NCBI GenBank assembly: GCA_030539165.1
Contig: JAUNSO010000008.1
Coordinates: 1-55,158 of the forward strand
DNA from: a bacterium
Lineage (GTDB): Bacteria > Bacillota > Clostridia > Lachnospirales > Lachnospiraceae
Reading direction: 5' to 3'
DNA: 55,158 bases
Shown: one piece after another, positions 42,197 to 51,720 of the stretch
Layout of the letters: each line of letters starts with the position of its first letter
Position numbering within the stretch: the stretch's first letter is position 1
Program-made: the position numbers and the translations under genes
The notes under the pieces: generated by a model
What the model saw: only the letters and a program-made list of their open reading frames with translations
Databases searched by the model: none
What the model was told of the DNA's origin: nothing

Positions 42197-43156
42197 TTAT
42201 TTCCCGATTGCATCGAAAAATAGTGGTGTACCGCCTGTATGGATAAATAATATATTCTGTCCATGAATCGCATGGTCCTGAATATAGGCTTTCATTCCGC
42301 TGTATGCCTTACCTACATATGTGGTATCCATCGGAATGCCTTCTTTGCATAATACACTGTCTATTGTCTTCGTGACCTCTTCATCAAATTTTCCGTAGCC
42401 ACCCTTGCGGTATGCATCCTCGAAAATCAGTCTGCTCTCATAGTCAATTGACAGATTCGATTCATATTCTTCAAAATATCCTCTGATACTGTCTGCAATG
42501 ACTTCATATCCGCGTTCTGCCGTTCTGGCAATGCTGATACCAATTATCTTCTGGTCGTCATTTCTTCGTGCCAGCAGCTGTCCGCAGACGAGTCCTGCCT
42601 GTGTCGTTCCTGTACCGGAAGCAAAGAAAATAGAGTCAAATTGGATGCCGGACTGCTGCTCATACTCCAGAATCTCCTGATAGGCCTCTACATACGCCGC
42701 CGTTCCCAGATTACCGTGACCGCCGCCCTGAATGAAATATGGTTTTTGGCCTATATTGATTAACTGTTCAAGATATGCGTCTATAGTATGGCTGACCTGT
42801 TCTACAGGACAGGTTTCAATGGTCGCCCCGAAGAGTTCTGTCATTTTGGAATTCATAGTAGCCTCATAATGATCACTCGGAGAAATAATATGACAGGCAA
42901 GTCCCATTGCAGATGCCATATTTGCTATGATGCGGCAATGATTAGAGCTTCCGGAGCCATAGGTCACAATCGTATCAGGCTGTTTCTTCATAATATCCTG
43001 ATAGAAAAACCGTGCTTTTCTTGCTTTGTTGCCCCCGAAGCTGAATGGAATACAATCCTCCCGCTTCATAAAGAAATGATTCTCACAAAAGGTATCCTGC
43101 AGTTCATAAATCGGTGTACTCTGAAGCCTCTGAGATAATACCGGAATTGCATTCAT
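42197..43156 (-). CDS. PLP enzyme, ACC deaminase/D-cysteine desulfhydrase family
   Basis: 319 residues, fold-type II PLP enzyme. Seen: FFMKREDCIPFSFGGNKARK with the PLP Lys44, TYGSGSSNHCRIIANMA (the phosphate/substrate loop), FASGTGTTQAGLVCG and IHTGGTPLFFDA near the end, matching the DcyD/ACC-deaminase family. These enzymes remove ammonia from an amino acid (often a D-amino acid or diaminopropionate-like compound) or catalyse beta-exchange. It overlaps the PGT gene by four bases and precedes the ATP-grasp gene by 19. It may make the small acid or amino acid that the ligase attaches (inference). Confidence 0.88.
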   Translation of the reverse strand: MNAIPVLSQRLQSTPIYELQDTFCENHFFMKREDCIPFSFGGNKARKARFFYQDIMKKQPDTIVTYGSGSSNHCRIIANMASAMGLACHIISPSDHYEATMNSKMTELFGATIETCPVEQVSHTIDAYLEQLINIGQKPYFIQGGGHGNLGTAAYVEAYQEILEYEQQSGIQFDSIFFASGTGTTQAGLVCGQLLARRNDDQKIIGISIARTAERGYEVIADSIRGYFEEYESNLSIDYESRLIFEDAYRKGGYGKFDEEVTKTIDSVLCKEGIPMDTTYVGKAYSGMKAYIQDHAIHGQNILFIHTGGTPLFFDAIGK

Positions 43157-43779
43157 GCTCTGTCTCCCTTCTGACGATAAACATCAAAATCCTCTACCGT
43201 TTGTGATGCTCCTGATAGTGCACCGGAACGTTTTACGACTCTGAATACAGTCATCCATAAAACCTTTATGTCCATCCACAGACTACAATGATCTATATAC
43301 TCGATATCATAGCGAAACCGGTCTTCCCAGCCGAGTGCATTGCGCCCGTTCACCTGTGCCAGTCCTGTCAGACCCGGCCTCACATCATGTCTTCTTTTTT
43401 CTTCCTCTGTATAATACGGCAGATACTTGATGAGTAACGGTCTCGGTCCGACAATGCTCATATCTCCGCGAAAAATATTGAATAATTCCGGAAGTTCATC
43501 AAGACTTGTGGAGCGAAGCTTCTTACCGAAAGAATTTAAGCGCTGTTCATCCGGCAGGTATGCACCATTTTCATCCTTCTCATCTGTCATGGAGCGAAAC
43601 TTGTACATGTTAAAAATCACTTCATTTCTGCCCGGACGCTTCTGGTGAAAGAGAACAGGACTGCCAAGCTTTACGCGCACCAAAACTGCCAACACCAGAT
43701 AGACCGGTGACAGCAGTATAATGAAAATTCCTGATATAATGATGTCAAAAAAACGTTTCACATATTTCTGATAGATCAT
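43153..43779 (-). CDS. Short phosphoglycosyltransferase (PglC type), initiating enzyme
   Basis: 208 residues: only the monotopic PGT domain. Seen: the re-entrant helix KRFFDIIISGIFIILLSPVY, MYKFRSMTDEKDENG, the catalytic DELPELFNIFRGDMS, VGPRP and RPGLTGLAQVNGRNALGWE. Compact enzymes of this type (PglC, WcfS) often take UDP-diNAcBac or UDP-4-amino-4,6-dideoxy-HexNAc. The PglE/PglF-like genes just ahead support such a donor. It overlaps genes on both sides by ATGA. It starts a repeat unit on the inner membrane face. Confidence 0.95.
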   Translation of the reverse strand: MIYQKYVKRFFDIIISGIFIILLSPVYLVLAVLVRVKLGSPVLFHQKRPGRNEVIFNMYKFRSMTDEKDENGAYLPDEQRLNSFGKKLRSTSLDELPELFNIFRGDMSIVGPRPLLIKYLPYYTEEEKRRHDVRPGLTGLAQVNGRNALGWEDRFRYDIEYIDHCSLWMDIKVLWMTVFRVVKRSGALSGASQTVEDFDVYRQKGDRA

Positions 43780-44906
43780 TTTCCGAATAATCCTCTGATA
43801 ATTGTTATAATTTGATTCATATCTTCCGGTGTATTCTTAATATCTGACGGCAGACAGATACCACGATTGAAGATATCCTCACCAACGCTCATGCCTTCCT
43901 TCACCTGGATGAAATCATTCTCTGAGAAGACCGGCTGCAGATGCATCGGCTTCCAGATTGGACGGGATTCTATATTCTTCTGCTCCAGTGCCTCTCCAAT
44001 CATGGCCGGAGTCACCTTGGATTTCTGATCGATGGTCATACAGGACAGCCAGAAATTCGGTTCACTGTCCGGAAGATACGGGTTCATTGTAAGCTCCGAA
44101 ATATCAGCAAAGGCCTCCTGATACTGCTTGTAAATCGCTCTTTTCAATGCAACATGCTCGTCCAGATGCTTCATCTGACCGCGGCCGATTCCGGCTACGA
44201 TATTAGACATTCTGTAATTGTAGCCAATTTCTTTATGTTCATAATGCTTCGCCGGTTCTCTCGCCTGCGTTGACAGAAAGACTGCCTTCTTTGTATATGC
44301 CTCATTATCTGACATCATCATACCGCCGCCTGATGTCGTAATGATTTTATTCCCGTTATAAGAAAAGATTCCGATTTCACCAAAGCTTCCCGTCATTTTT
44401 CCATGGTAGGTTGCACCGAGTGACTCTGCTGCATCCTCTACAAATGGCACGCCGTGTTCCTTACAGATTGCTGCCAGCTCATCCAGCTTCGCCGGTGTTC
44501 CGTACAGATTCGCAGAGATGACAGCCTTCGCATCCGGATACTTCTCAAATGCCTTGCGCAGTGCCTTCGGGTCCATGTTCCATGTCTCCTCTTCGCTGTC
44601 AATGAAGACCGGTATGGCTCCTACATAAGTAATCGGATTCGCTGTTGCCGAAAAGGTTAAGGAAGAGCAGAATACAATATCTCCCGGTTTGATTCCAAGC
44701 ACCATAAATGCCATGTGAATGGCGGCTGTTCCCGCACTGAGTGCGGCACCGTGCTTAATTCCTGTATAGGCGGCCATATCATTTTCAAGACCTGTCACAT
44801 TGGCTCCAAGAGGGGCTACCCAGTTCGTATCAAATGCCAGCTGAATATATTCCATTTCTTCCGTATGCATTGTTGGACTGGATAAAAATATTTTCTTATT
44901 CTCCAT
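43776..44906 (-). CDS. UDP-4-keto-6-deoxy-HexNAc 4-aminotransferase, PglE-like
   Basis: 376 residues, DegT/DnrJ/EryC1 family. Seen: LSSPTMHTEEMEYIQLAFDTNWVAP at the start (first part), SAGTAAIHMAFMVLGI, VEDAAESLGATY and the PLP Lys187 in SYNGNKIITTSGGG, all as in PglE/PglC-neighbour aminotransferases acting on UDP-linked 4-keto sugars. The open frame reaches 45011, overlapping the dehydratase by over 100 bases; the ATG at 44906 gives the usual start MENKKIFLSS and a GGAA six bases before it. Product: UDP-4-amino-4,6-dideoxy-HexNAc (QuiNAc4N or FucNAc4N type). Confidence 0.93.
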   Translation of the reverse strand: MENKKIFLSSPTMHTEEMEYIQLAFDTNWVAPLGANVTGLENDMAAYTGIKHGAALSAGTAAIHMAFMVLGIKPGDIVFCSSLTFSATANPITYVGAIPVFIDSEEETWNMDPKALRKAFEKYPDAKAVISANLYGTPAKLDELAAICKEHGVPFVEDAAESLGATYHGKMTGSFGEIGIFSYNGNKIITTSGGGMMMSDNEAYTKKAVFLSTQAREPAKHYEHKEIGYNYRMSNIVAGIGRGQMKHLDEHVALKRAIYKQYQEAFADISELTMNPYLPDSEPNFWLSCMTIDQKSKVTPAMIGEALEQKNIESRPIWKPMHLQPVFSENDFIQVKEGMSVGEDIFNRGICLPSDIKNTPEDMNQIITIIRGLFGK

Positions 44907-46794
44907 GTTCATTTCCAGCTTTCTGTTCTGATTTTCTTCTCTGATAGGTCGGTACGATTTTCTGTACCCAGCCTCTGATTTCTTCATTTTCTGCTTCAAT
45001 TTTGGAATCACTCTTCAAATCCTCAAGCTGCTCGAAGAATTCTTGTTCATCGAAGTCGATTGGCTTACCGATATGAATCAGCTTATTCGCTGTCTCCTGC
45101 ATGCCCTCTTCCTTCATCAAAAGTTCTTCGTAAAGCTTTTCACCGGGACGTAAGCCCGTAAACTGAATCTGGATGTCCTCGCCCGGTACATAACCGGACA
45201 GACGAATCAGGTTCATGGCAAGATCCAGAATCTTCACAGGCTCTCCCATATCCAGGACAAAAATCTCTCCGCCCTTCGCATAAGCACCTGCCTGCAGGAC
45301 TAACGATACCGCTTCAGGAATGGTCATAAAGTATCTGATGATATCAGGATGTGTCACCGTAACGGGACCTCCTGATGCAATCTGCTTCTTAAATAAAGGA
45401 ATGACGCTTCCGTTACTGCCGAGTACATTACCAAAACGGACTGCTACGAACTCTGTTGCACCGCGATTATTATAGGCCTGTACAATCATCTCACAGATTC
45501 GTTTGCTGGCTCCCATAATATTCGTCGGATTCACTGCCTTATCTGTAGAAATCATGACAAATTTCTTCGTACCGTAATGCAGTGCCGCATCAGCTGTCTT
45601 CCACGTTCCAAGCACATTATTTTTAATGGCTTCGTTCGGGCTCTCCTCCATCAGCGGTACATGCTTGTGAGCCGCTGCATGATAGACAATATCCGGTCTG
45701 TATTTTTCAAAAATGGCATTGACACGATTGGTATTACGAACTGAACCGATTAACACAAGCAGATTCAGCTCCGGATATTTTTTAATCAGCTCCTGCTGAA
45801 TATCATAGGCGCTGTTCTCATAGATATCAAAAATAATCAGCTGCTTCGGCTGTGAATCCGCAATCTGACGGCAAAGCTCGCTGCCGATGGAGCCGCCTCC
45901 GCCCGTGACCAGAACGACCTTATCCTTTACATAGCCCATGATCGAATCCAGATCAACTGCTATCGGGTCGCGTCCAAGCAAATCGATTACATCAACCTTT
46001 CTCAGCTGACTGACATTGACCTCACCGTTTACAAGCTGATAAATACCGGGCAGTGTTTTCAATTCACATTTTGTCTGCTTACAAATCTCCAGAATTTCCT
46101 TGATGACGATACGTGGAGCTGCCGGCATTGCTATGATGATCTCATCAATGTCATACTTGGCCGCATACTCCAGAATATCATTTCTGTCACCTACTACCTT
46201 GACTCCGTGAATATAATTACCAATTTTGGATTTATCATCATCAATGACACAGAGTGCACTCTTCTGAATAAATTTGCTTGTATTCATCTCACGAATCAGG
46301 GAATTACCTGCATCACCTGCTCCGATGACCATAACATTGACGCTCTTTGCCTTATCCGTGCGTTTCTCAACAAACGTTCTGAAGATTCGGTAGAAGAATC
46401 TGCTGATGATAATCAGACAGAGTAAGGCTCCGCCAAAGAACACGTAACAGGATCTTGGATAGCTCCAATGCAGAATCATTGTGACAATGATCATCTGAGA
46501 GACTGCCGACATAATACAGGCAAGTGCCATATTCATCATCTCTGTTGCACCTGCATACTCCCACAGACTCTGGTATAAATGCATCACCCAGAAAATCAAA
46601 AGCGTGAACGCAATGCTGTAAGGCAGGTACGACCATGCCGTTTCAATGAAAGCCTTGTCCGAAATTTTTGAATAACTAAAATCAAAGCGGGCAATCAATC
46701 CAAGATAGGTTGCCGCCGTCACTGCCAATATATCATATGCAATCAGTCCGAGACGTCTCACAAATAATTGCTTGTTCTGTATTTTAAGTTTCAT
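44896..46794 (-). CDS. Membrane-bound UDP-GlcNAc 4,6-dehydratase, PglF/WbpM/CapD family
   Basis: 632 residues. It makes UDP-4-keto-6-deoxy-GlcNAc (non-inverted C5) at the inner membrane. Seen: four membrane segments in residues 12-135, a first Rossmann-like domain with GAGDAG (158-163), and the catalytic SDR domain with GGGGSIGSE (298-306), STDKAV (416-421) and MGASKR (427-432), where Met replaces Tyr as in PglF. The Arg-rich tail is soluble. It is first after the promoter at 46826-46854, with AGGGAAGA before the ATG, and feeds the PglE-like enzyme. Confidence 0.96.
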   Translation of the reverse strand: MKLKIQNKQLFVRRLGLIAYDILAVTAATYLGLIARFDFSYSKISDKAFIETAWSYLPYSIAFTLLIFWVMHLYQSLWEYAGATEMMNMALACIMSAVSQMIIVTMILHWSYPRSCYVFFGGALLCLIIISRFFYRIFRTFVEKRTDKAKSVNVMVIGAGDAGNSLIREMNTSKFIQKSALCVIDDDKSKIGNYIHGVKVVGDRNDILEYAAKYDIDEIIIAMPAAPRIVIKEILEICKQTKCELKTLPGIYQLVNGEVNVSQLRKVDVIDLLGRDPIAVDLDSIMGYVKDKVVLVTGGGGSIGSELCRQIADSQPKQLIIFDIYENSAYDIQQELIKKYPELNLLVLIGSVRNTNRVNAIFEKYRPDIVYHAAAHKHVPLMEESPNEAIKNNVLGTWKTADAALHYGTKKFVMISTDKAVNPTNIMGASKRICEMIVQAYNNRGATEFVAVRFGNVLGSNGSVIPLFKKQIASGGPVTVTHPDIIRYFMTIPEAVSLVLQAGAYAKGGEIFVLDMGEPVKILDLAMNLIRLSGYVPGEDIQIQFTGLRPGEKLYEELLMKEEGMQETANKLIHIGKPIDFDEQEFFEQLEDLKSDSKIEAENEEIRGWVQKIVPTYQRRKSEQKAGNEHGE

Positions 46795-46825
46795 CGTATC
46801 TTCCCTTATTTATAAACATCATAAC

Positions 46826-46854
46826 ATTATAACAAATAATCATTCTTTATTCAA
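46826..46854 (-). promoter_or_regulatory. Internal promoter of the PglF-PglE-PglC module
   Basis: On the minus strand TTGAAT (46849-46854) and a perfect TATAAT (46826-46831) lie 17 bases apart. The -35 lies in the last codons of the polymerase-like gene at 46840, and the PglF-like ATG follows about 32 bases after the -10. Confidence 0.65.
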
Positions 46855-48132
46855 GATAGCCCCACGTCCTTTGATGATGGTGAACAACAGCATGAAGAGC
46901 AGTAAAAAAGGCGGTACAATCACGAAATTCTCAAAGAAGGAGGTTGTAAGAATTGCAAACACTCCAGCCATGGCAAATTTCGCAACCGCATCCGATGCCA
47001 TCCTCTCTCTCTGACGCAGCAAAAGCGGAACCGAAAAGCATAACACAATCAAAAATACAACCGCTCCATGTACAAATAAAATATCCAGCAGCCCGTTATG
47101 CACTTCAAAAGTACCCTCAAGACCATCGGCATGCAGCTTATAAGAGGAGCCCATCCCTGTAATCGGATGACGCAGATACTCTCCCCACAGTTCTCCCCAG
47201 ACATCCTCTCTGCCTGAAAAAATATCCTTGTAGAGGATTTTCACATTCAAGGTCTCCTTCATACTGCCAAGCCATACTAAAAGTGCAGAGAACAGAACGG
47301 TTCCAACCGTAAGCCCCAATGTCATGATAAAATAAAAAACCTTTCCGGCTGTTTTCTTCCAGAAATCCCGTGGGATTAAAATCAACACCGTAAATACCAG
47401 TGCTCCAATCAACGCACAGCGCGACAGATAGTAGGATATGATTTCGAAGCCCAAAAATAACAGAGTTGCCTGTACAATCCACGCATATTTTCGCATTTCT
47501 CTGCGCTTGAGCAGCAGCCCGGCTGTCAAAAGGACATAGACAATATATAACAGGTATTGCTCCTTGTATGCCACATATGTAACTTGGCAGCCTGTCAATG
47601 CAAACACAATCTGGGCAATCCATAGATAACGGTCAGCCTGTTCTTCTTTAAGCATTTCTAATAGCAGCATTCCAAACAGCAGTCCCGTCAAAAGCACAAG
47701 ACCACCGTAATTAATATTAAAGCCCTGATAATAGCCCTTCGGAGTCAATGTCCAATACAGAAAAAAAGCAAGCTCTACAATCGCGAGCAGCCATACCTGA
47801 CGTCTGGACATCACCAGTTTATCGGCAAGATATAATACCAGCAGCAAATCTACGACTGTCAGCAGTGCACCTTTCGCAGAATCAACCGCAAATAGATTGA
47901 CCAGGGTCAGTACATCTGCAAACACCATCAGATAGAATGCCGGTTCATGAAATATCTTTTTCAAATCCACATAACATAAGAATGCGGCTCCGAGTGCAGC
48001 TCCGGTAATCAGCGTCGCATACACAGCCGTTATTTCCTGCAGCGGTTTGTAAAACCATGACCCCGCTATCATAACTGCCAATGCAGTCAATATGCAAATC
48101 GTCCCCGTCTTCTGACGCTTTTCCTGACTCAT
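46840..48132 (-). CDS. O-antigen ligase/polymerase family protein (copy 2)
   Basis: 430 residues with about twelve membrane segments. Seen: a large outside loop with IFSGREDVWGELWGEYLRHP, PITGMGSSYKLH and EVHNGLLDILFVHG, the Wzy_C/WaaL signature. The protein at 49590 carries the same string of motifs (FSGRQNIW, PITGIGSGY, LHNAMYDLIAVHG), so the two are paralogues. One may polymerise the repeat unit and the other attach it to a carrier or wall (inference). GAGGAAG seven bases before the ATG lies within the end of the flippase gene. Confidence 0.9.
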   Translation of the reverse strand: MSQEKRQKTGTICILTALAVMIAGSWFYKPLQEITAVYATLITGAALGAAFLCYVDLKKIFHEPAFYLMVFADVLTLVNLFAVDSAKGALLTVVDLLLVLYLADKLVMSRRQVWLLAIVELAFFLYWTLTPKGYYQGFNINYGGLVLLTGLLFGMLLLEMLKEEQADRYLWIAQIVFALTGCQVTYVAYKEQYLLYIVYVLLTAGLLLKRREMRKYAWIVQATLLFLGFEIISYYLSRCALIGALVFTVLILIPRDFWKKTAGKVFYFIMTLGLTVGTVLFSALLVWLGSMKETLNVKILYKDIFSGREDVWGELWGEYLRHPITGMGSSYKLHADGLEGTFEVHNGLLDILFVHGAVVFLIVLCFSVPLLLRQRERMASDAVAKFAMAGVFAILTTSFFENFVIVPPFLLLFMLLFTIIKGRGAILNKE

Positions 48133-48134
48133 GT

Positions 48135-49574
48135 CTATACTTCCTCTCCGTCTGAATTCTCCGCTGCCTTTTTGTGTGCATACTTGTTTAGCAGCTTTGT
48201 TAGAATCTGACGTATTTCCTTATAATAGATCAGCACCAATATGAGCAGCAGCAGACTGTTCACCCAGTATACATATGGTATTTCTTTAATGATAAATATG
48301 GCCTGCAATATCACGACAGCATATGCAAAATAGTCCTTTATCAGATGAATCTGCAGCTTTACATATTTCCGGACAATGATAAATGCCATCAGATACATCG
48401 TATAATACGAAATAGCAGTTGCAATCGCGGCACCCATCGCTCCCATAAAAGGAACGCTCAGCAGATTCAGGACAATATTGATAAGTGCCCCTATCCCGGT
48501 TGCAATCCCCATACTTTTAGAATCCTTATGCGCCAGACAGATAGAACCGAGAAATCCTGTCAAGGCACCAAAGATGATGGATATTAACAAGGGCGGTACG
48601 AATTCCCATGCTGCAAAAAAGTCTTTTTTGAACAAGAACTGTGCCAGCAGTTTCACAATTACAATTAAAAAGGAGCAGCCCAGTACCATAAAGGCATTGT
48701 ATACCTTATACATCGTTGAAAAAAATTCCGAAGAATCGTCCTCAAGATAGTTTTTCGTAGCTGACATCTGCCATGCCTGTGCAAAAATACGCTGAAAAAC
48801 CGTCAGCATTGCAGGTATTTTGTAAGCCGCCCCATAGATTCCGTTCACAGCCGTTCCACAGATTGCTGCTACAATGTAACGGTCACTCGCATTATTAATC
48901 CAGCTTCCCGTAGAATACAGAATCATTGGTTTACCGTAGCTTAACATTTCCCGTTCTACTTCGATGTCCTTCTGCTGCGCATTCATGAACTGCTTGCCTC
49001 CTGCTAACAGGATCATCACAATGGAGGCTGCTAAATAGGAGAGGATCTGAGCCAGCAGATAACCATTTAACCCGATTTTCAGGACAAGCAGCAAAAACAG
49101 ATTGCTGCAGATCATGATAATCGTACAGATAATGGAACCAATGACAACAACAGGAACCATTTCCGAGCCCTGAAAAAACAGAATCAAAAATTCATATAAT
49201 GCATTTGCGGCAAACAGGAAAACAAAGAATAATAAGTAAATCCGTATACCTTCCGGCACAAAAAAGGCTGAAACGCCTGCCACCACAGCCACAAATAACA
49301 TGGCTGTACCGGAGTATTTCAGTCCGACTCTTAATATATCCGCTCTTTTCTCTTCCTTCTCGATTCCGAACCGCAGGGCAGCTTCTCCCATATTCATGGT
49401 CAATGCGGGAACTAGCAGCAATAACGTTACCTGCATGATATCGGCTATACCGTATTCATGCGTGGTCAGTACACTTGTATAAAACGGTACGAGTAAAAAA
49501 ACCAGTATCTTGGATACAAAATTACTGATGGAAAAAAGGGCAATATGATTCGCTAAATATTTATATCTTCCCAT
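48135..49574 (-). CDS. Polysaccharide flippase (Wzx/MOP family), first copy
   Basis: 479 residues with about fourteen membrane segments. Seen: NHIALFSISNFVSKILVFLLVPF at the start, YTSVLTTHEYGIADIMQ, YGKPMILYSTGSWINNASDRY and a later FMGAMGAAIATAISYY. It would flip the repeat unit started by the PGT at 53276 or at 43153. It lies two bases before the copy-2 polymerase and 15 after copy 1, the only flippase here flanked by polymerases. Confidence 0.95.
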   Translation of the reverse strand: MGRYKYLANHIALFSISNFVSKILVFLLVPFYTSVLTTHEYGIADIMQVTLLLLVPALTMNMGEAALRFGIEKEEKRADILRVGLKYSGTAMLFVAVVAGVSAFFVPEGIRIYLLFFVFLFAANALYEFLILFFQGSEMVPVVVIGSIICTIIMICSNLFLLLVLKIGLNGYLLAQILSYLAASIVMILLAGGKQFMNAQQKDIEVEREMLSYGKPMILYSTGSWINNASDRYIVAAICGTAVNGIYGAAYKIPAMLTVFQRIFAQAWQMSATKNYLEDDSSEFFSTMYKVYNAFMVLGCSFLIVIVKLLAQFLFKKDFFAAWEFVPPLLISIIFGALTGFLGSICLAHKDSKSMGIATGIGALINIVLNLLSVPFMGAMGAAIATAISYYTMYLMAFIIVRKYVKLQIHLIKDYFAYAVVILQAIFIIKEIPYVYWVNSLLLLILVLIYYKEIRQILTKLLNKYAHKKAAENSDGEEV

Positions 49575-49589
49575 ATGATCACCACGTTA

Positions 49590-50780
49590 TTACGTTTCTC
49601 TGATTGTCTGTTCTTTTCCCGCGCGAATCATTGTCAGCAGGAACAGCATATTGGGCGCATAGTCTGCCCAAATCAGATCAACATCAAAAAATGACTCCAA
49701 AAATACAGCAAGCACTGCACACAGAGCACATACGACCATTTCATTTTTACAGCTGATACTTCTAAAGCCCTGGAACCGTTTGTATACAATGATCAGTATT
49801 CCCGCAAATACGAGAATTCCATGTACCGCAATCAAATCATACATTGCATTATGAAGATTGTATTCTATAAAAGTATTCAGCGTATATCCGGAACCAATGC
49901 CCGTAATTGGCTGTTTGATAAACATCTTACCGACCTCCAGCCAGATATTCTGTCTTCCGGAAAAGACATTTTTATAGAAAAAGGGCAGTTGAAAATTAAC
50001 TCCCAGTTGTCCGATTGTCGTGTAAAGTGCCACAAAAACCAATGAGCCCAATGTCAGGATATAAAAAAATACATTCATAATCTTCTTGCTGTCCCACCAC
50101 TTTCTCGACGCTGCATAATAGAAAAAAAGGAATGCCAGAAGCATAATAAAGGCGCCCCTCGCTCTGTGCCATACGACTAACTGAACGGTTCTCACCAGTA
50201 CGATAACAAGAATCAGACCCGCTAACTCCTTCTTATGATACCATTCCTTCAGAATTCCATACGTACAGATCATCGTAAATACGGTAAAGGTCGCCGCTGT
50301 ATTTGTATTATATGCCATTTGCCCATAATCACTGAAGAAGATCGGATATGCTATAAAGTACCAGAGCAGCAGCAGTACAAAATAGGCGATCGAAAGTGCC
50401 TTGATCTGTTTCTTTGTCAGCAGGATCTTATCGCCAAGATACCAGACAAGCGCAAAGTTTGCTGCGACAAAAAAGCATCCCTTGTTGGAGCCGATCACGA
50501 TTAGATTGATGCCTGTCAGGAGGACAACAGCTGCCAGAATCCATATTTCTTTGTCCTTATGCCTGATGAGTGAGATCCAGTCAACGTTATTAAAAAACAA
50601 GACGGTGCAGATACAGAAAATAAACAGACTCGCATAGCGATCTGTGACTCCATAAAATTTCGGAACCAGAAAGGTCAGTGCATAACACACAAACATTAAA
50701 AAGAACAGTATTGTATTTATATAGATTTTTCTTTTACTCTCTGCAGTAATTCCAGTAACTGTTTCGTCCTTGCTTCCCAT
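49590..50780 (-). CDS. O-antigen ligase/polymerase family protein (copy 1)
   Basis: 396 residues with about eleven membrane segments. Seen: VVWHRARGAFIMLLAFLFFY with the conserved Arg, the outside loop FSGRQNIWLEVGKMFIKQP, PITGIGSGYTL and LHNAMYDLIAVHGILVF. It matches the paralogue at 46840 motif by motif. The start at 50780 overlaps the preceding transferase by 64 bases, which is long, but AAGGAG lies eight bases before that ATG and no better start follows. Role: polymerase or ligase of the first assembly line. Confidence 0.88.
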   Translation of the reverse strand: MGSKDETVTGITAESKRKIYINTILFFLMFVCYALTFLVPKFYGVTDRYASLFIFCICTVLFFNNVDWISLIRHKDKEIWILAAVVLLTGINLIVIGSNKGCFFVAANFALVWYLGDKILLTKKQIKALSIAYFVLLLLWYFIAYPIFFSDYGQMAYNTNTAATFTVFTMICTYGILKEWYHKKELAGLILVIVLVRTVQLVVWHRARGAFIMLLAFLFFYYAASRKWWDSKKIMNVFFYILTLGSLVFVALYTTIGQLGVNFQLPFFYKNVFSGRQNIWLEVGKMFIKQPITGIGSGYTLNTFIEYNLHNAMYDLIAVHGILVFAGILIIVYKRFQGFRSISCKNEMVVCALCAVLAVFLESFFDVDLIWADYAPNMLFLLTMIRAGKEQTIRET

Positions 50781-51718
50781 GAAGTAGACTCCTTATCAAT
50801 ACCTGTCTGCAGACGTTCGTTGTTTCCCTGCTGCAGCACACTCTTAATCTTTTCTGCGATTTCTTCCGGATCACTGTAATCAAAAATGATATCATCATCA
50901 GACAAATTCTTGAATATAAATCTGGCACCAATCTGACTCGAAAGGAGCAGATCGCACCCACATGCAAATGCCTCTAACGGAGCCAGTCCAAATGTCTCAA
51001 AACAGCTGTTTTGAATATACAGCTTTGATTGATACAGCAGCCTGACTGTTTCATCAAATGATACAAGGCCCTTATTCTCAACAAATGGATATGCATTAAT
51101 CTCCTGAGAATCATAGCCGGTATCCCCTATCACCGTCAGTTTCAGATTCATTTTCTCTGTCTGATTCAAACGGTGGATTGCTTCGCAGATATAACGGATC
51201 ATCTTTCTCGGCATTCCCCCGCCGATGGACATAATACGACCCGGCTCACGGATTCCTTCTGCCTTTAAGGCTTTCAGTCCATCCCAGTCCACACCGTTTG
51301 TGATATACTCAATCTTGTCCATATATTCCGGATAATGCTCCCACAGCCAACCCGCAAACTGAGCAGAAACTGCAATGATCGCGTCAGAAAGCTTCAGGGT
51401 CTGCCGTTCGATTTCATTCATTCTTGTATCCGGAACTCCGTTGATCGTATTCTCATGCTCCACACATCCATGCATCAAATATGCTGCCGGCTTATGCAGC
51501 ATGTGTGCCCATTTGATGGCCAGTATATTCTGCCCCGAATACCCGGAGCACAGTACGATATCAGCCCGCATCACCTGATATAGGATTTCGAAGACCCTGC
51601 TGCATTTTCCCGTACACCTTAGTCTTAATGTGTCCTCCGGCAGACGTGCAAGGTAACTTCTGGTCACATTTGCCGGCCCGGTTCCTGTGCGATAATCACC
51701 GACTACCAGAATTCTCAT
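50717..51718 (-). CDS. Glycosyltransferase family 4
   Basis: 333 residues. Seen: ILVVGDYRTGTGPANVTRSYL at the acceptor start (first residues), HGCVEHEN, MSIGGGMPRKMIRYICEAI at the donor-domain start and SCFETFGLAPLEAFACGCDLL with the Glu pair. It is shorter than the usual 360-400 but complete. GGGAGAG seven bases before the ATG overlaps the end of the GT2 gene. It ends inside the start of the polymerase gene. The substrate is unknown. Confidence 0.92.
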   Translation of the reverse strand: MRILVVGDYRTGTGPANVTRSYLARLPEDTLRLRCTGKCSRVFEILYQVMRADIVLCSGYSGQNILAIKWAHMLHKPAAYLMHGCVEHENTINGVPDTRMNEIERQTLKLSDAIIAVSAQFAGWLWEHYPEYMDKIEYITNGVDWDGLKALKAEGIREPGRIMSIGGGMPRKMIRYICEAIHRLNQTEKMNLKLTVIGDTGYDSQEINAYPFVENKGLVSFDETVRLLYQSKLYIQNSCFETFGLAPLEAFACGCDLLLSSQIGARFIFKNLSDDDIIFDYSDPEEIAEKIKSVLQQGNNERLQTGIDKESTSWEARTKQLLELLQRVKEKSI

Positions 51719-51720
51719 AT

